The notes: generated by a model not told the origin, from the sequence alone. Shown: positions 33,042-42,581, counted from the stretch's first letter. The stretch: DNA of 64,000 bases from GJ-E10 sp035625725 (GCA_035625725.1 DASPPB010000006.1:62001-126000), one strand, 5' to 3'. Program-made: numbers and translations.

Positions 33042-34181
33042 ATGGGTCCGCTCAATGGGATCCGCATCATCGAAATGGCAGGAATCGGCCCAGCACCGTT
33101 TGCCGCCATGCTGCTTTCGGACATGGGCGCGGAGGTCATCCGCATTGACCGTAAGGGGCACAGGGGCGCGAGTGCTCTGGGGGAGCTCGGAGGCTCGGGG
33201 CTGCTTCGGCGTGGTCGGCGTTCGCTCGTCCTGGATCTCAAAAACCGCCTGGCGGTCGATACCTTGCTGCAGCTGGTTTGCCGTGCCGATGGCCTCATTG
33301 AGGGTTTTCGACCCGGCGTTATGGAGCGCCTGGGTCTGGGTCCCACGGTTTGCCTCGAGCGCAATCCCAAGCTGGTTTACGGACGCATCACCGGTTGGGG
33401 TCAAACCGGTCCCTTGGCGCACACCGCAGGCCACGACATCAACTACATTGCGCTCAGCGGCGCACTGCATGCCATAGGCAGCCGCGCGGCACCCGTGCCA
33501 CCCCTAAATCTGATAGGCGACTTTGGTGGCGGTGGGATGCTCGTAGCGTTCGGAGTTGTCTGCGCCCTGCTGGAAGCGCGTTCCTCCGGCCTCGGACAGG
33601 TGGTCGACGCAGCAATGACCGACGGCGTGGCGCTTCTCATGGCGATGACTTACAGCCTCAAAGCGACGGGCCAGTGGAGCGATGAGCGCGAAACAAACTG
33701 GCTCGATGGCGGGGCCCCGTTTTACGGCACCTATGAATGTGCGGACGGTAAATGGCTCGCACTCGGGGCAATCGAGCAGCAATTTCATGACGTCATGCTC
33801 GACACCCTGGGTTTGCCCAGGAGCGAATTTCTCGATCGAGGTGATCGGCGCAGCTGGCCGCGGCTGCGCGCGCGGCTGGGGGCGCATTTGCGCACTCGCA
33901 CGCGCGATCAATGGTGCGAACGGCTCGAGGGTACGGACGCGTGCGTGACACCCGTACTTGGCTTGGACGAGGCGCCCCAGCACCCCCATAACCGGGCACG
34001 CGCGACTTTTCTTGCCGCTGACGGGGGTGTGGAACCTGCCCCGGCGCCGCGGTTTTCGCGCAGCGCATGTCACGTTCAGCGGCCGGCCCCAACGCCCGGG
34101 GAGCACAGCGTCGAAATCCTGCGGGACTGGGGTGTTGGCACCGAGACGATCGAGACGCTGCAGCAATCCGGAGCCATCTAG
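33042..34181 (+). CDS. Alpha-methylacyl-CoA racemase (CaiB/BaiF family)
   Basis: A 379-residue class III CoA-transferase-fold protein. The N-terminus 'LNGIRIIEMAGIGPAPFAAM' and 'FRPGVMERLGLG' and the catalytic region 'AGHDINYIALSGAL' match alpha-methylacyl-CoA racemases, which interconvert R and S 2-methylacyl-CoA esters through a His/Asp pair. 'APFYGTYECADGKW' is also typical. The start is the ATG at 33042; the longer frame reads as arginine-rich non-conserved sequence. It is a single gene. Such racemases serve breakdown of branched or steroid side-chain acyl-CoAs; nothing else in the window fixes the substrate. Confidence 0.88.
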   Translation: MGPLNGIRIIEMAGIGPAPFAAMLLSDMGAEVIRIDRKGHRGASALGELGGSGLLRRGRRSLVLDLKNRLAVDTLLQLVCRADGLIEGFRPGVMERLGLGPTVCLERNPKLVYGRITGWGQTGPLAHTAGHDINYIALSGALHAIGSRAAPVPPLNLIGDFGGGGMLVAFGVVCALLEARSSGLGQVVDAAMTDGVALLMAMTYSLKATGQWSDERETNWLDGGAPFYGTYECADGKWLALGAIEQQFHDVMLDTLGLPRSEFLDRGDRRSWPRLRARLGAHLRTRTRDQWCERLEGTDACVTPVLGLDEAPQHPHNRARATFLAADGGVEPAPAPRFSRSACHVQRPAPTPGEHSVEILRDWGVGTETIETLQQSGAI

Positions 34182-34376
34182 AGCCGGGGTCCACGAGCGG
34201 CAGGTGCTTGTTCCTAGCACAGGCGCACGGCCGCCTTTCGTGGGATGGTTGCTGCTTCGAAGCGAGCCCGGCCGCAGCCGCGCCCGTTTGCGCGCGGCAT
34301 TTTTGCGGCTGCACACCCCGACTCGGGGTTCGCCCTGTCGGTCGGCGCCAGGGCATCGCGGCCCACGCAAAAGATC

Positions 34377-35573
34377 CTAGGGGGTGCCCCGCGCAGAGGC
34401 CGCCGAGCCGGCCGCTTCGTAGACGGATTTCTGGAATTCGAGAAAGAGGGACAGGGCCTTTGCATCAGCAAATGGCAGTACCTGCGTAAGAAAGACCCCG
34501 CCAATCTGCTGGGTCGGATCAATCCAGAAATAGGTGTTCGCGAGCCCGACCCACGTGAGACTACCTGCGGGCAGACCGGTAGGGGCCGGCTGCGAATTGA
34601 TCTGAAATCCGAACCCGAAATGCTTTTCGACCCCCGGAAACAATTCGAAGTCGTTGGAAAGCAAGGGCACGACGCTACGAAGCGGGGTCGTGCGCAGTGC
34701 CCCGATTTGATTTCTCGTCATCAAGTCCACGGTCTGCTCTTGAAGCACGCGCCGGCCATCGAGCTCGCCGCGATGCAAAATCATGCGGATGAACTTGATG
34801 TAATCGCGCGCCGTTCCATACAGGCCGCCTCCACCCATTTCGAATTCGGGCTGTTGCGGGACTTCGATGTTGGTCGCGGAAAGCTTGCCGTCGTTGGCCC
34901 GCTGATGAATCTTCGCCAGGCGTTCTCGCATCGAGGGGCTGATTTTGAAGCCCGTGTCGTGCATGCCAAGCGGCGCGAGCACGTTGTCGCTCAAGTATTG
35001 GCCGAGACGCTGGTCGACGACAGCCTCAATTACCTTGCCGACCCAGTCAATATTGATGCCGTACTCCCAGCGCTCTCCCGGATCAAAAAGAAGCGGCGCA
35101 CGCAAAGCGGAATTCTGGCATGAGGCGATACCCGGGAGCTTTTGCGCCTTCCGGTAATTCTGAATTGCCTGACTCCAGTATTCGTATCCGAATCCGGCTG
35201 TATGCGTCAGCAGATGGCGCAAGGTGATCGGTCGTTTGGGCGGTCGCGTCCGGGGTTGCCCTGCGGCGTCGAAACCCTCAAGGACTTGCGCGCCAGCGAT
35301 CTGCGGCACCACATCTTGCAGCGGGGCGTCCAGATCAAGTCGCCCTTGTTCCACGAGCTGCAGCGCAGCAGTACTCGTGAGCGCCTTGGTCATCGACGCC
35401 AGCCACACGACCGTATCGAGGTCCATGGCAGCATCTTGATCCACGACGCGTCGCCCAAATACGCCTTCGTAGAGGGCCCGGTCACGGTGGATGGCGACTG
35501 CGGCAACGCCCACGAGTTCCCGCGCATCGATCGCGTCGCGAAAAAAACTGTCGGCCTTGAATCTCGAGGACAT
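34377..35573 (-). CDS. Serine hydrolase of the beta-lactamase class C/esterase EstB family
   Basis: A 398-residue protein. The catalytic SxxK motif is Ser60-Met-Thr-Lys63 in 'WLASMTKALTS', and 'LRHLLTHTAGFGYEY' and 'YGINIDWVGKVIE' (second catalytic-tyrosine region) follow, as in EstB-type esterases. There is no signal peptide, so it is probably cytoplasmic and an esterase rather than a penicillin-binding enzyme. The ATG at 35573 is chosen with AAGG upstream; the longer open frame upstream is low-complexity. The substrate is unknown. Its genome neighbours are a racemase (convergent) and the PaoABC-like genes. Confidence 0.87.
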   Translation of the reverse strand: MSSRFKADSFFRDAIDARELVGVAAVAIHRDRALYEGVFGRRVVDQDAAMDLDTVVWLASMTKALTSTAALQLVEQGRLDLDAPLQDVVPQIAGAQVLEGFDAAGQPRTRPPKRPITLRHLLTHTAGFGYEYWSQAIQNYRKAQKLPGIASCQNSALRAPLLFDPGERWEYGINIDWVGKVIEAVVDQRLGQYLSDNVLAPLGMHDTGFKISPSMRERLAKIHQRANDGKLSATNIEVPQQPEFEMGGGGLYGTARDYIKFIRMILHRGELDGRRVLQEQTVDLMTRNQIGALRTTPLRSVVPLLSNDFELFPGVEKHFGFGFQINSQPAPTGLPAGSLTWVGLANTYFWIDPTQQIGGVFLTQVLPFADAKALSLFLEFQKSVYEAAGSAASARGTP

Positions 35574-36038
35574 CTTATAGGCCTTGGACGTTCGTGTCCC
35601 TGGTCCGGGCCGGTTGCGCTCTTGCAAGGCGAGGCGCCGACCCGCGGCCCCCCTCGCCCAACCCAAGACTACCATCGCGGCAAAGCACGAGCGAGCAAGT
35701 ATTTTTTGCCCTTGCGGTGGTGGGCCTACCCCGTCAGAGCCCGGATGATCGCCTTGGCGCGACCCCACTTTGCGATGGGCAGCGTGCGCCCATCGCATGG
35801 CGCTTTGCTGCCTGATCGACTTTTTTGCGGCGTAGGCGCGGTTTTGTGCGAGGAGGAAGCGCTCTACTTCGCTGCTGGCAGGGCTGGCGCGCGCGAGCAG
35901 ACGCCTTGTGAGCACCGATGCATATCGAAGGGCCGTCGGTTGATCCCTGCCAAGTTCCAGGCGATCGTGCGGCCCCGGGGCAAAGGTGATGCGCCTTCGA
36001 GTATGCGCAGACGGCAACCGGCGCCGCGAGCGGCGTTG
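35574..36038. other. Intergenic stretch without a gene
   Basis: The stretch between two leftward genes has an open frame that continues upstream from the serine hydrolase but is arginine/alanine rich and unconserved. No promoter was recognised. Confidence 0.45.
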
Positions 36039-37067
36039 CTAGGTGCCGACGGCTTGAAGGATCGCGCGGCGCACCAGCACTTCGAAGAGCGGCAGCTTGT
36101 ACGCGTTTTGGTGCAGGGGTGTCGCACCCTCCAGCGCTGCGCGCCCCGCCCGGCCTGCGCTCTCCGCGTCGATGTGCCGACCGGCTAAGACCGCCTCCGC
36201 CGCCTTTGCCCGGTGCGGTACCGGCGCCGCGGCGCCAAGAACAACCGAGGCGTGGCGGCACTGCTGTCCGGCAGCCATTTGCAACACGACGGTCACTTCG
36301 GCAAGGGGCCAGTCGAAAGCGTCCCGTTCCGATTGCTTGCAATGCGCCATACGCGTGCCCGGCGCCGGCGCCGGCAGGTCGACTGCGGTGAGAATTTCGT
36401 GCGCCTTCAGGTCGTTTTCCCCTTGGACGTCGACGTCGGGACCCACAAAGAACTCTTCGAGCGGCATGCGGCGCACGCCGCCATCCGCATTGGCAAGCTC
36501 GACGGTTGCGCCCAGGGCGACCAAGGCTGTCGCGGCGGTCGACGGATGAACGATGGCGCAAACGCCGTTTTCAAAGATCGCGTGATAGCGGTTTTCTCCG
36601 GCCAGCGCAAAACAGTGGCCTCCGCCTTTTCTCAAGCAACGCAACTCTCGTGCTCGAAAGTACCAACAGCGAGGCCGCTGCAGCAGATTGCCCCCCAGAG
36701 TCGCGACATTGCGAATTTGCGGACTTGCCGCGTTTTGCAGCGACTCGGCCAAAGCCGGATAGCGCTGCCGCAGCAGTTGGTGGTCGGCCAGCGACGCCAG
36801 CGTCGCCGTTGCGCCAAGGCGCAGAGCGCCGGCGGGCAACTCGACGACCGCGTCGAGCCCGGGTATCTGGGCCAGACTCACGATCTGCGACGGCTCCAGC
36901 ATCCGCTCTTTCAACAAGTCGAGCAGGTCGACGCCGCCGGCCTTCACGACCGAGAACTCGGTCCGAGCCATAACGTCGAGCGGCAGCGCCATTGCAGCTG
37001 CCACGCTCGCCGCAGATGCAGCCGCTTGCGGAACCGACTGCGCGTTAGCCCATGCAAAACGCTTCAC
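36039..37067 (-). CDS. PaoB/YagS-like FAD-binding subunit of a molybdenum aldehyde oxidoreductase
   Basis: A 342-residue FAD subunit of the xanthine oxidase family. 'IRNVATLGGNLLQRPRCWYF' region holds the FAD-binding stretch, and Cys134, Cys144, Cys152 and Cys170 match the four ligands of the extra [4Fe-4S] cluster known in PaoB (YagS) and hydroxybenzoyl-CoA reductase. The absence of a signal peptide is normal, since the complex is exported with the Tat signal of the small subunit. It overlaps the large-subunit gene by 4 bases and is last in the operon. Electrons would pass from Mo through Fe-S to FAD and then to an acceptor. Confidence 0.9.
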   Translation of the reverse strand: MKRFAWANAQSVPQAAASAASVAAAMALPLDVMARTEFSVVKAGGVDLLDLLKERMLEPSQIVSLAQIPGLDAVVELPAGALRLGATATLASLADHQLLRQRYPALAESLQNAASPQIRNVATLGGNLLQRPRCWYFRARELRCLRKGGGHCFALAGENRYHAIFENGVCAIVHPSTAATALVALGATVELANADGGVRRMPLEEFFVGPDVDVQGENDLKAHEILTAVDLPAPAPGTRMAHCKQSERDAFDWPLAEVTVVLQMAAGQQCRHASVVLGAAAPVPHRAKAAEAVLAGRHIDAESAGRAGRAALEGATPLHQNAYKLPLFEVLVRRAILQAVGT

Positions 37068-39409
37068 GCTCGGCTGCTCCTCTCGGGAACCCTGCCCAGC
37101 GCCCCCAGCACCGTCGCGGGCGTCATGGGTGCCGAACGAATCCGTACACCGATGGCGTTATAGACCGCGTTGGCAATGGCAGCCGCAGTCGCGATGTTTG
37201 AAGGCTCCGCAATCCCGTAGGCATCGGTGGCGCTATTGCCCTGGTAGTTTTGCAGTAGCACCACTTCGATTTCGGGAATGTCGCACGCGCCCACGAGCTT
37301 GTACTGCTCGAGGTTCGGATTGACCATGCGACCGGTATGTTGATCCAAGACCCGGTCTTCAAACAGGGCGTAGGACACTCCCATGAGTACCCCACCGTGC
37401 ACCTGGCTTTCGATCTGCAGCGGGTTCATGGGCCGACCGCAATCTTGGACGGCAACGACGCGCTCGACGCGAATGCGCCCGGTCTCGGTATCGACCGCGA
37501 CCTGGGCAAACTGCACCCCACCGAGGTCTTGGTGGGCGATAGCCGCATCTCCCATGTGCCGGCGAAACCCCCCGTAGTCGTCGCTGCGGGAGGCCTGGGC
37601 GCTGATCTGATCGGTGCGCAGCATTGCCGCGACTTCGGCAAATTGCATCGATCGGGAGGGATCGTCTCGCACAGAAATGCGACCGTCGTGTGCAATCAGG
37701 TCCGCCGGTGCAGCCTTCAGCGGCTCGGCGGCAACCGCCAGAAGCTTTAGCAAAACGCGCCAAGCGGCGGTGCGCGCGGGCGGGGTGATCGAAGCCGTAG
37801 TCCGGCTTCCGTAGGACGGTGGTCCCGAAGGAAAATCGGTATCACCGATGCGCACGGTGATTGCCTCGGGCCGAAGGCCCAGGACCTCGGCGACGACTTG
37901 CGCCATGACCGTGCCGATGCCCGTGCCAATGTCTTGCACACTCGATAGGATTTCGACAGAACCATCGCGCAGCACGCGCACTTCGCAAGAGGAGTTAAGC
38001 TGCACATTGGCGCCCCAGAGCGACTGCGCCACGCCCAGACCGCGTTTGACCGGCCCCGGATCTGCGCCCGGAGCGTGCCTGCGATGCCAATCGATCCGTT
38101 CGGCACCAATGCGCCGCTCCTCGCGCCGTACCGCGCTGGGGTCGATCCGGTCCCGTAGCGCAAGCGGGTCGAGCGAGAGGCGTTCGGCCAACTCGTCGAT
38201 CGTCTGCTCCAGGCCCCACGCGCCTGGCGTATTGCCGGGTGCGCGCATTGCACATCCGGGCCCGGCGTTGGTAAAGACGTCGTACTGTGCGCCTTCGAAG
38301 TTGGGACAGCGGTACATCGCTTGCGCAATGTTGCCCACGCCCGCTCCCAGACCCACGCCCGCGGTGCCGTAACTTTGCAGCGAGATCGCGGTCAGTGATC
38401 CATCGCGTCGCGCTCCGATCCTCAGCCGCTGCCAGGTACCGGGGCGATTTCCGGAATCCATCTGTTCCTCCGCTCGGGTAAGAACGAGGCGCACCGGCGC
38501 CTGCGCGTGACGCGAGAGCTCTACGGCGATGCGCCCGTAGTTGCCCAAGGAGGACTTGGAGCCAAACCCCCCTCCCATTCCGTCCACGACCACCCGAATG
38601 CGATTGAGTGGCAGGGCGAAAGCTTCGGCAAGCTCATGGCGCACCCCGGACGTGAACTGGGTTGACATGTAAACCGTCAGACCGTCCGCCCGCCAGTGGG
38701 CGACGATTGCGTGCGGCTCCAGACAGCAATGAGTCTGCACCTGCGTACGGTACTCGCCTTCGACGACCACCTCGGCTTGCGCGAAACCCTGAGCGGTATC
38801 GCCGACGGTGTCGGTCGCTGGGCCGCGCACGTTGCCTGCAAGCGGCAGACCCCGTCGCGCCGGATACCCATAGAGCGTGCCCTCGGGAGCGGAAGCGGCG
38901 TCGTAGAGTCGGGGCGCGTCCGTCTCGCGTGCCTTGTCCATGTCCACCACGAACGGCAGCGCTTGATAGTCGACCTGGATCAGACGCAGCGCCTCGTCGG
39001 CGGCTGCCGCGGAATCGGCAGCCACGGCCGCCACCGGTGCGCCGACGTAGCGCACCGTGGCGCTCGTCGCATCCTCCGGGTGCGCCACAATGATTGCGGT
39101 GCGCACGCCCGGATAGCGCGCGGCGGCCGATAGGTCGATGCGACGAATCCGTGCGTGCGCCAGCGGTGAGCGCAAGATCCTTGCATGCAACATCCCCGCG
39201 AGACGCACGTCCACCGTGAACGGGGTTGCACCGGTGACTTTGCCGCGGCCGTTTTGTCTTGCAGCCGACGTGCCAATCACGTTTAGCGTGGCGTTTGGCC
39301 CAAGCGGCGGCGGCTCGTCGATCGGTACCTGCCGCTCGACCTCGCCTACGCCAACACTGGCGATGCCCTGGGGAAGCCGCTCGGTACGCGTCGTGCCGTC
39401 TGCTGACAC
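37064..39409 (-). CDS. PaoC/YagR-like molybdenum-cofactor subunit
   Basis: A 781-residue molybdopterin subunit of the xanthine oxidase family. 'GGGFGSK' and 'CAMRAPGN' are cofactor-binding loops and Glu735 in 'GIAEPSNIA' is the expected catalytic base. The start is taken as GTG at 39409, which lies two bases after the small-subunit stop and directly precedes conserved sequence; the open frame extends further only by overlapping the small-subunit gene antiparallel in frame. It should hydroxylate aldehydes to acids in the periplasm. Compared with PaoC (about 730 residues) it is slightly long. A XdhC/PaoD-type maturation gene is not present next to it. Confidence 0.9.
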   Translation of the reverse strand: MSADGTTRTERLPQGIASVGVGEVERQVPIDEPPPLGPNATLNVIGTSAARQNGRGKVTGATPFTVDVRLAGMLHARILRSPLAHARIRRIDLSAAARYPGVRTAIIVAHPEDATSATVRYVGAPVAAVAADSAAAADEALRLIQVDYQALPFVVDMDKARETDAPRLYDAASAPEGTLYGYPARRGLPLAGNVRGPATDTVGDTAQGFAQAEVVVEGEYRTQVQTHCCLEPHAIVAHWRADGLTVYMSTQFTSGVRHELAEAFALPLNRIRVVVDGMGGGFGSKSSLGNYGRIAVELSRHAQAPVRLVLTRAEEQMDSGNRPGTWQRLRIGARRDGSLTAISLQSYGTAGVGLGAGVGNIAQAMYRCPNFEGAQYDVFTNAGPGCAMRAPGNTPGAWGLEQTIDELAERLSLDPLALRDRIDPSAVRREERRIGAERIDWHRRHAPGADPGPVKRGLGVAQSLWGANVQLNSSCEVRVLRDGSVEILSSVQDIGTGIGTVMAQVVAEVLGLRPEAITVRIGDTDFPSGPPSYGSRTTASITPPARTAAWRVLLKLLAVAAEPLKAAPADLIAHDGRISVRDDPSRSMQFAEVAAMLRTDQISAQASRSDDYGGFRRHMGDAAIAHQDLGGVQFAQVAVDTETGRIRVERVVAVQDCGRPMNPLQIESQVHGGVLMGVSYALFEDRVLDQHTGRMVNPNLEQYKLVGACDIPEIEVVLLQNYQGNSATDAYGIAEPSNIATAAAIANAVYNAIGVRIRSAPMTPATVLGALGRVPERSSRA

Positions 39410-39411
39410 GA

Positions 39412-40017
39412 TCAGCCCCGTCGCACTTTTGCCGCGGCCAGGGTTGCGGCAATCGCATGCGGATACGTGCCGCAGCGGCAGGCGTGACCGCTTATAGCGG
39501 ATTGCACCTGTGCCGCCGTGGGATTGGCGTTGCGTTCCAGAAGAGCCGCGCAGCTCATTACCATGCCGGGTGTGCAATAGCCACATTGCAAGGCATCGTG
39601 TTCGACAAAAGCCGCCTGCACGGGGTGCAGCTTCTCGCCATGGGCCAGGCCTTCGATGGTGGTCACCTTTTGGCTGCCGACTTCGACGGCGAGCAGCATG
39701 CACGAGCAAACCGGCTTTGCGTCGAGCCACACCGTGCACGCGGAACAGGCCCCGCGATCACAGCCGATCTTCGTGCCTGTCAAACCCAGTGGCCCGCGCA
39801 GAGCTTCGGCCAACGTCATGCGCGGTTCGACGGTGAGCCTGTGCACTTCACCGTTGACATGCAGATCGATCACGACCTCACCCGGACCGACCGATTGCGG
39901 CACTTCGCGCTCGCTAGGGGCCGCGGCGAACGAAGGGGTGGCGTTGATCATGGTCGCACCCGCCGTCGTGAGGGCAGAGCCCAGCAAAAACGAACGGCGC
40001 GACAGTTTTCTCGACAT
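39412..40017 (-). CDS. PaoA/YagT-like 2Fe-2S subunit with Tat signal
   Basis: A 201-residue small subunit. The Tat signal 'SRRSFLLGSA' (6-15) is followed by a plant-type [2Fe-2S] domain (Cys86, 91, 94, 106) and a four-helix [2Fe-2S] domain (Cys145, 148, 180, 182). This is the organisation of PaoA of E. coli, whose Tat signal exports the assembled PaoABC aldehyde oxidoreductase. It is the first gene of the operon; the following two genes are coupled to it by 2-base and 4-base junctions. The role is detoxification or use of aromatic aldehydes in the periplasm; substrate range is inferred from the family. Confidence 0.93.
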   Translation of the reverse strand: MSRKLSRRSFLLGSALTTAGATMINATPSFAAAPSEREVPQSVGPGEVVIDLHVNGEVHRLTVEPRMTLAEALRGPLGLTGTKIGCDRGACSACTVWLDAKPVCSCMLLAVEVGSQKVTTIEGLAHGEKLHPVQAAFVEHDALQCGYCTPGMVMSCAALLERNANPTAAQVQSAISGHACRCGTYPHAIAATLAAAKVRRG

Positions 40018-40365
40018 GGCGCACCGTATGGTGTCACCGGGCTGGAAGACGAGGGTGATCTACGTCAAGTGGTGCGCGCGCAAAAAAAGCGCTCCGGCTG
40101 CGACATGTACTGCCGGGCGGCTTGCACCGATCGTGATGCTGCGACTCGTGCACCGGATCCGGTCTGAGGCACCGCGCACTCCAACCGGTTCGCTACCGAG
40201 GTCTTGCGGCGCCACGAAACAAAGCGGCGCTACCGCGATTCGGCCTTCGTGAACGAACGCACAGAGTGTCTGCTCGTCCCAATGCCTTCGACATGGTCAT
40301 GGTCGATGCGTCTGCCTCTGCGCCCGAGGCCGGCTTGCCCGTTAGGGCGTTCTTGCGCAAGGGCT
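40018..40365. other. Intergenic stretch between two leftward genes
   Basis: No gene seen. It should contain the promoter of the PaoABC-like operon; no clear elements were found. Confidence 0.4.
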
Positions 40366-41046
40366 TCATGTGCGGGGGTATCCCACGCTCTGCGCAAAGG
40401 TGACGAACTGCTGCTCGGGCAGCTGCAACGCGCGCTCGAGCTTGGGGTGATCCACCGCGCCGCGGAACACCGTTGCCAGACCCTCCGATGCGCAAAACAA
40501 ATACACATTCTGGCCGATGAATGCACTGTCGACGGACGCGTAGAGGCGCCGCTCCTCGTCCGAAATGTCCGTCATGCGCTCCCCGTGGGCGATGTAGACG
40601 AGATTAAGGGGGGCTGAGCCGACGAAATCCTGAAGTCCCGTCTGTGCGCGGATATCGCTCGGCAAATGGGCAACGAGGCCGTGCGTCCGGGGTTCGTAGA
40701 GCCACACCCCGTCGGCCATTGCCGCCATGATGTCGATTACCATGATGTGACGCCAATAGGGTGCCGTGCGGTCACCACTGGGGCGATTGACGCCGAAGGC
40801 GGCCCAAAGCAGATCCGACAGGGTCTGCTCGGGCAGTTGGCGGCCCGCATACTCGCGTGTCGATTTTCGGTGCATGAGCGCAGTAAAAAGCGGCGTACCG
40901 CCTTCCTGCCGAGGAGGCGGCAGCTTGCGCGGTTTTGCCGTCTGCGCAAGCGCGACGCCCGGTGCCGCCGAGAGTGCCGCGCCCGCGAGAAGCCCCGCAT
41001 TGATTTGCCGTCGCGTCATCATTTTTTCCTCATCCGGGTGCGTCAT
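40366..41046 (-). CDS. Tat-exported nitroreductase-family flavoprotein
   Basis: A 226-residue protein with a twin-arginine signal ('MTRRQINAGLLAGAAL', residues 10-25, cleavage near 'ALAQT') followed by a nitroreductase/SagB-type domain: 'RKSTREYAGRQLPEQTLSDL' holds the FMN phosphate contacts, and 'SAFIGQNVYLFCASEGLATV' is the conserved C-terminal helix. Nitroreductases are normally cytoplasmic, so export of a folded FMN protein is noteworthy. AAAGGA precedes the ATG at 41046. It lies 348 bases upstream of the PaoABC-like operon in the same direction. Substrate unknown; thiol or quinone reduction in the periplasm is only a guess. Confidence 0.85.
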   Translation of the reverse strand: MTHPDEEKMMTRRQINAGLLAGAALSAAPGVALAQTAKPRKLPPPRQEGGTPLFTALMHRKSTREYAGRQLPEQTLSDLLWAAFGVNRPSGDRTAPYWRHIMVIDIMAAMADGVWLYEPRTHGLVAHLPSDIRAQTGLQDFVGSAPLNLVYIAHGERMTDISDEERRLYASVDSAFIGQNVYLFCASEGLATVFRGAVDHPKLERALQLPEQQFVTFAQSVGYPRT

Positions 41047-41391
41047 GGCGGTGGATCCTTTTTTGCGGATTGTGGGGTGGGCGCTCTCAGCGATTGCGGG
41101 TTCCTCGCTCGAGGAGCCCGCCCGATCCCCTTTTGATCCGCGCGGACCAGGCGGTCTTGGTGAAAATGGGTGAGGCGTATCTGCAAATTGCGCCAGCGCC
41201 CCGCCACCGAACGCCGCAGTGCGCGGGACCGATACTCCATGACCGCGATCGCGGATCTTCCCCCGCAGATCACGCCCGAGCCAAGGCAACCTTCGCGATC
41301 CGCGGTGGAGCGTTCAAACACCCCGGCGGCCGCGGCTCGGAGCCACACGGGGCCGCAGCAGGCTGCGGCCCGAAAGTGAGAAATAGCCCAC
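41047..41391. other. Intergenic stretch
   Basis: No reading frame with a recognisable motif between the nitroreductase and Hsp20 genes. Confidence 0.4.
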
Positions 41392-41910
41392 TTACTCAAC
41401 CTTGATCGAATGTCGCTTTGTGGAGCCGGTCTTGGGCATTACGATCTCCAAGATGCCGTCCTTCATCGTCGCCTTCGTTCTGGACTCGTCCACCGCCGAG
41501 GGCAAAGTAAATGTTCGCTGGTACGACCCGCGATAGATTTCGGAGCGGCGCACTTCGCCCTTTTCTTCCTCGCTTTGCCGCTTAGCCTCGCCCTTGATCG
41601 TAATGAGGTTGCCGCTCAGCGTTACCTTGACGTTCTCCTTCTCTACCCCTGGCAGCTCGGCCCGCACCGTAATTTCCTCGTCGCGATCGATGACGTCGAC
41701 TTTGGCCATCCCCTTGAAGTCAAAGCTGGGCATCCACCCCGACGGAAAATCCGAAAACAACGGACGATCCCAGCGCATGGGCCTCATCCAGCCTCGCCCC
41801 ATAAAATCTTCGAACAAACGCTCCATGTCCTGAAACGGGTTGTACACCGCAGGGCTGCTCGCCCCTTCGGCCTTAGTGACAGTGATTTCCTTGTCTGATT
41901 TTTCGGCCAC
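41392..41910 (-). CDS. Small heat shock protein Hsp20
   Basis: A 172-residue small heat shock protein. The alpha-crystallin domain covers about residues 70-165, with 'RAELPGVEKENVKVTLSGN' and 'GSYQRTFTLPSAVDESRTKA' typical of the family, ending in an 'I-x-V' tail ('HSIKVE'). The N-terminal part is Phe/Trp rich ('MERLFEDFMGRGW'). The start is GTG at 41910 with GGGGAGAG ahead of it; the longer frame has no family resemblance. It is an ATP-independent holdase. A 15-base palindrome just upstream of the start may regulate it. Confidence 0.92.
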   Translation of the reverse strand: MAEKSDKEITVTKAEGASSPAVYNPFQDMERLFEDFMGRGWMRPMRWDRPLFSDFPSGWMPSFDFKGMAKVDVIDRDEEITVRAELPGVEKENVKVTLSGNLITIKGEAKRQSEEEKGEVRRSEIYRGSYQRTFTLPSAVDESRTKATMKDGILEIVMPKTGSTKRHSIKVE

Positions 41911-42221
41911 GATTGCTCTCCCCAATTTGCATTGCAAATCTCGTTTCGGCGTACCGCGCAGCCCGCGCGATCGTCGTAGCCCACCCACTTGCTGAGAGAA
42001 TTTTGGACGCGACGGGGACATTGGTTGTTGACCCACGTCAGGCATACGTACCGAAGGGTTAAGATAGCTCGCGAAAGTCAGAGTCACTTTCCGGTTAACC
42101 GCTCACGATGCTGAGTCTGTGTCACTTCGAGTCCGAGAGGCCCCTCGTTTTGCTTCGACCTGCGGCCCGCGCCCGGATCTAGCGCGACCGATGACTCTAT
42201 AAGTCAGTGTCTGCGTTGCGG
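41911..42221. other. Hsp20 leader and upstream region
   Basis: No gene is seen between the Hsp20 start and the SnoaL-like gene. The first 30 bases hold the palindrome and ribosome binding site described separately; no clear heat-shock promoter was found. Confidence 0.4.
41925..41939. promoter_or_regulatory. 15-base palindrome in the hsp20 leader
   Basis: ATTTGCATTGCAAAT, perfect around a central base, lies 15-29 bases upstream of the hsp20 GTG, adjacent to its ribosome binding site. It could be an operator or a small heat-sensitive RNA hairpin. Neither reading is proven. Confidence 0.4.
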
Positions 42222-42581
42222 TCAAGCACCGTTGGAGCGGGCTTTCGTGGGTGAAGGATGTGCGGTTTGCACCGCGATCATTCCGTCAGCAAATACGAAC
42301 GTATCGGCGCCTTCGGCAACGAGGCGACCCCGGGACTTCACCGCCCACTCGATGTACAGGACGTTGCCTTCAAACGTAGCGATCGGGACCGACCATTCGG
42401 CCTCGGGCAGGGTATCGAGGAACGACTTAAAGAATGCCCGGATCTCGGATTTCCCCCGGAAGATCCGCGGCCCGACGATAAGTACCGAACGCTCCGTGTA
42501 GTCCTCGACAATGGCATCGATGTTTTGCGCATCCATGGCCTCGCCATGATGGCGGAAGATTTCTTGCGCAGTGCGTGCCAT
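42222..42581 (-). CDS. SnoaL-like (NTF2-fold) protein
   Basis: A 119-residue single-domain protein. 'FRHHGEAMDAQNIDAIVEDY', 'GRGxFRGKSEIRAFFKSFL'-like and a long C-terminal beta meander are typical of the SnoaL/NTF2-like fold used by small isomerases, hydrolases and binding proteins. There are no cofactor motifs. The ATG at 42581 is preceded by GGGAGAA. It is a lone gene between Hsp20 and the esterase. A specific reaction cannot be assigned. Confidence 0.8.
   Translation of the reverse strand: MARTAQEIFRHHGEAMDAQNIDAIVEDYTERSVLIVGPRIFRGKSEIRAFFKSFLDTLPEAEWSVPIATFEGNVLYIEWAVKSRGRLVAEGADTFVFADGMIAVQTAHPSPTKARSNGA

Noticed and set aside
35574..36017. N-terminal extension of the serine hydrolase
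   Set aside because: About 148 arginine-rich residues with no conservation; the family N-terminus begins at the ATG at 35573.
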